Source: an uncultured bacterium (GTDB taxonomy: Bacteria; Bacteroidota; Bacteroidia; Bacteroidales; JACABE01). From it: a DNA stretch of 6,084 nt. Location: contig CAIWDQ010000220.1 in NCBI GenBank assembly GCA_903911455.1, positions 1 to 6,084 on the forward strand. Reading direction: 5' to 3'. The notes beneath the pieces were generated by a model, which had not been told where the DNA came from, did not search any database, and worked only from the letters and a program-made list of their open reading frames with translations. A program made the position numbers and the translations under genes. Positions 5,319-6,084 of the stretch are shown here, in pieces. Within the stretch, counting starts at the first letter, position 1. Every line of letters starts with the position of its first letter.

Positions 5319-6084
5319 TTATTTTACATATACCTTTTGTGTATATACGCCTTCTGTTGTTACAACTTTTACCATATAATAAGCAGTTACGTACTGCATA
5401 TCTATAGTAGTTACTGTAGCTCCGTTTGCTTGTCTTCTCAACACTTCTTTACCTAATAAATCATAAACTACGATCTCTTTTACCTGACCATTGCCCATAT
5501 TGTTTACATAAATTGTATTGTTATTGTTGTAGATATTAATACCGTTACCATTGTTTGCATTTGCTACTGCAAAGTGTACTTTAAATCTGTTTGCATTATC
5601 ACTTGCATCTGAAGTGAAGGTGTAACTTGATTGTTTGTTCAAATCTGTGAAAGTTTTGTCTTTAGTGTCTTCCAATAAGATCTGTGTGCCGTTAGCAAAT
5701 GTATTCAATCCGCTTGCATTGATGGTATATGTACCTGCTGCTGCATTAAAGCCCATTTCTACTACTTCATTAGCTTTGATAGCTGGCAATACGTTTAATG
5801 ATAAGTTCATATCACTTAATCTTGAATAGAATTGTGGCGCTGCATTGTCACCCATTACCTTTTCAACATCGTATTGTGCATCATAGTTTGCTGTTGATTT
5901 ATTATTGAAGTTGATGATAGCTTCGTCTTCATAGTTATTGCCTTCAACTTTTAAAGTTAATAACTCAGAAATGTTTGCTTTGTAGTAAGTGCTTCCATGC
6001 ATCTTAACTGATGTAGGAATTGTCATACTTGCACCTGCTGCGGTAGTTTTCACCATGAAAGATTGATAAGCTGGAACTACTCCA
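5319..6084 (-). CDS. T9SS type A sorting domain protein, 3' part only
   Basis: C-terminal part (about 254 codons visible) of a T9SS-exported protein; the gene runs off the right edge. The ATG at 6056 is internal: the frame stays open above it and reads GVVPAYQSF up to the window end, which aligns with LIPSNQGFF at residues 941-949 of the 1201-aa protein. The next part also aligns: MVKTTAAG with VKAIAPVTG, ANYDAQYDVEKV with TGYDLLYESSEL, LSLNVLPAI with LSVNALPNI, and DNANRFKVHF with DNPDRFKLYL. The T9SS type A domain occupies roughly 5543-5319, with IVVYDLLGKEVLRR, YYMVKVVTTEG and a final KVYVK. The two large proteins are therefore paralogous over at least their last 200-250 residues; what precedes this here cannot be seen. 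GC content looks higher than in the 1201-aa gene. It is followed by the hairpin spacer and the 77-aa gene, probably in one transcript. Confidence 0.92.
   Translation of the reverse strand, partial: GVVPAYQSFMVKTTAAGASMTIPTSVKMHGSTYYKANISELLTLKVEGNNYEDEAIINFNNKSTANYDAQYDVEKVMGDNAAPQFYSRLSDMNLSLNVLPAIKANEVVEMGFNAAAGTYTINASGLNTFANGTQILLEDTKDKTFTDLNKQSSYTFTSDASDNANRFKVHFAVANANNGNGINIYNNNNTIYVNNMGNGQVKEIVVYDLLGKEVLRRQANGATVTTIDMQYVTAYYMVKVVTTEGVYTQKVYVK

Noticed and set aside
5635..5829. 64-codon plus-strand open frame
   Set aside because: It lies entirely antisense inside the well-supported T9SS coding region and is a shadow of it.

Overview
The window looks like AT-rich Bacteroidota DNA, most like the Chitinophaga/Sphingobacterium/Flavobacterium-type lineages. 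The reasons are two proteins with C-terminal type IX secretion (T9SS) type A sorting domains, signal peptides ending in the usual (A/S)-Q cleavage context, A-rich start regions without Shine-Dalgarno sequences, and TAnnTTTG promoter-like boxes. All supported genes lie on the minus strand, so biological order runs from high to low coordinates.

Layout in reading order: (1) 6084-5319, the 3' end of a T9SS-exported protein whose start is outside the window; (2) a 103-nt spacer with a perfect 10-bp hairpin; (3) 5215-4982, a 77-aa exported mini-protein with a Gly-rich stretch, a PIDGG motif, one membrane helix and a basic tail (a PID-CTERM-like sorting tail); (4) a strong intrinsic terminator at 4960-4931; (5) about 1.05 kb of AT-rich, apparently non-coding DNA with a MITE-like inverted-repeat cluster (4579-4846), candidate promoters and a doubtful 32-codon ORF; (6) 3884-279, a 1201-aa multidomain T9SS cargo protein; (7) 275-51, a 74-aa mini-protein starting 3 nt after it, built like the 77-aa protein but with ASLDKG in place of APIDGG.

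The main observation is that the window holds two copies of one two-gene module: a large T9SS type A cargo protein followed by a very short signal-peptide / Gly-rich / (PI)D-G / helix / basic-tail protein. The large proteins share their C-terminal ~200 residues and the small ones share architecture and the GGGA-x-x-D-x-G core. The copies differ in base composition, spacing and motif conservation, so they are diverged paralogous modules. A plausible reading is a secreted surface protein paired with a small membrane-held, sorted partner. The pairing is visible in the sequence; any functional link is inference.
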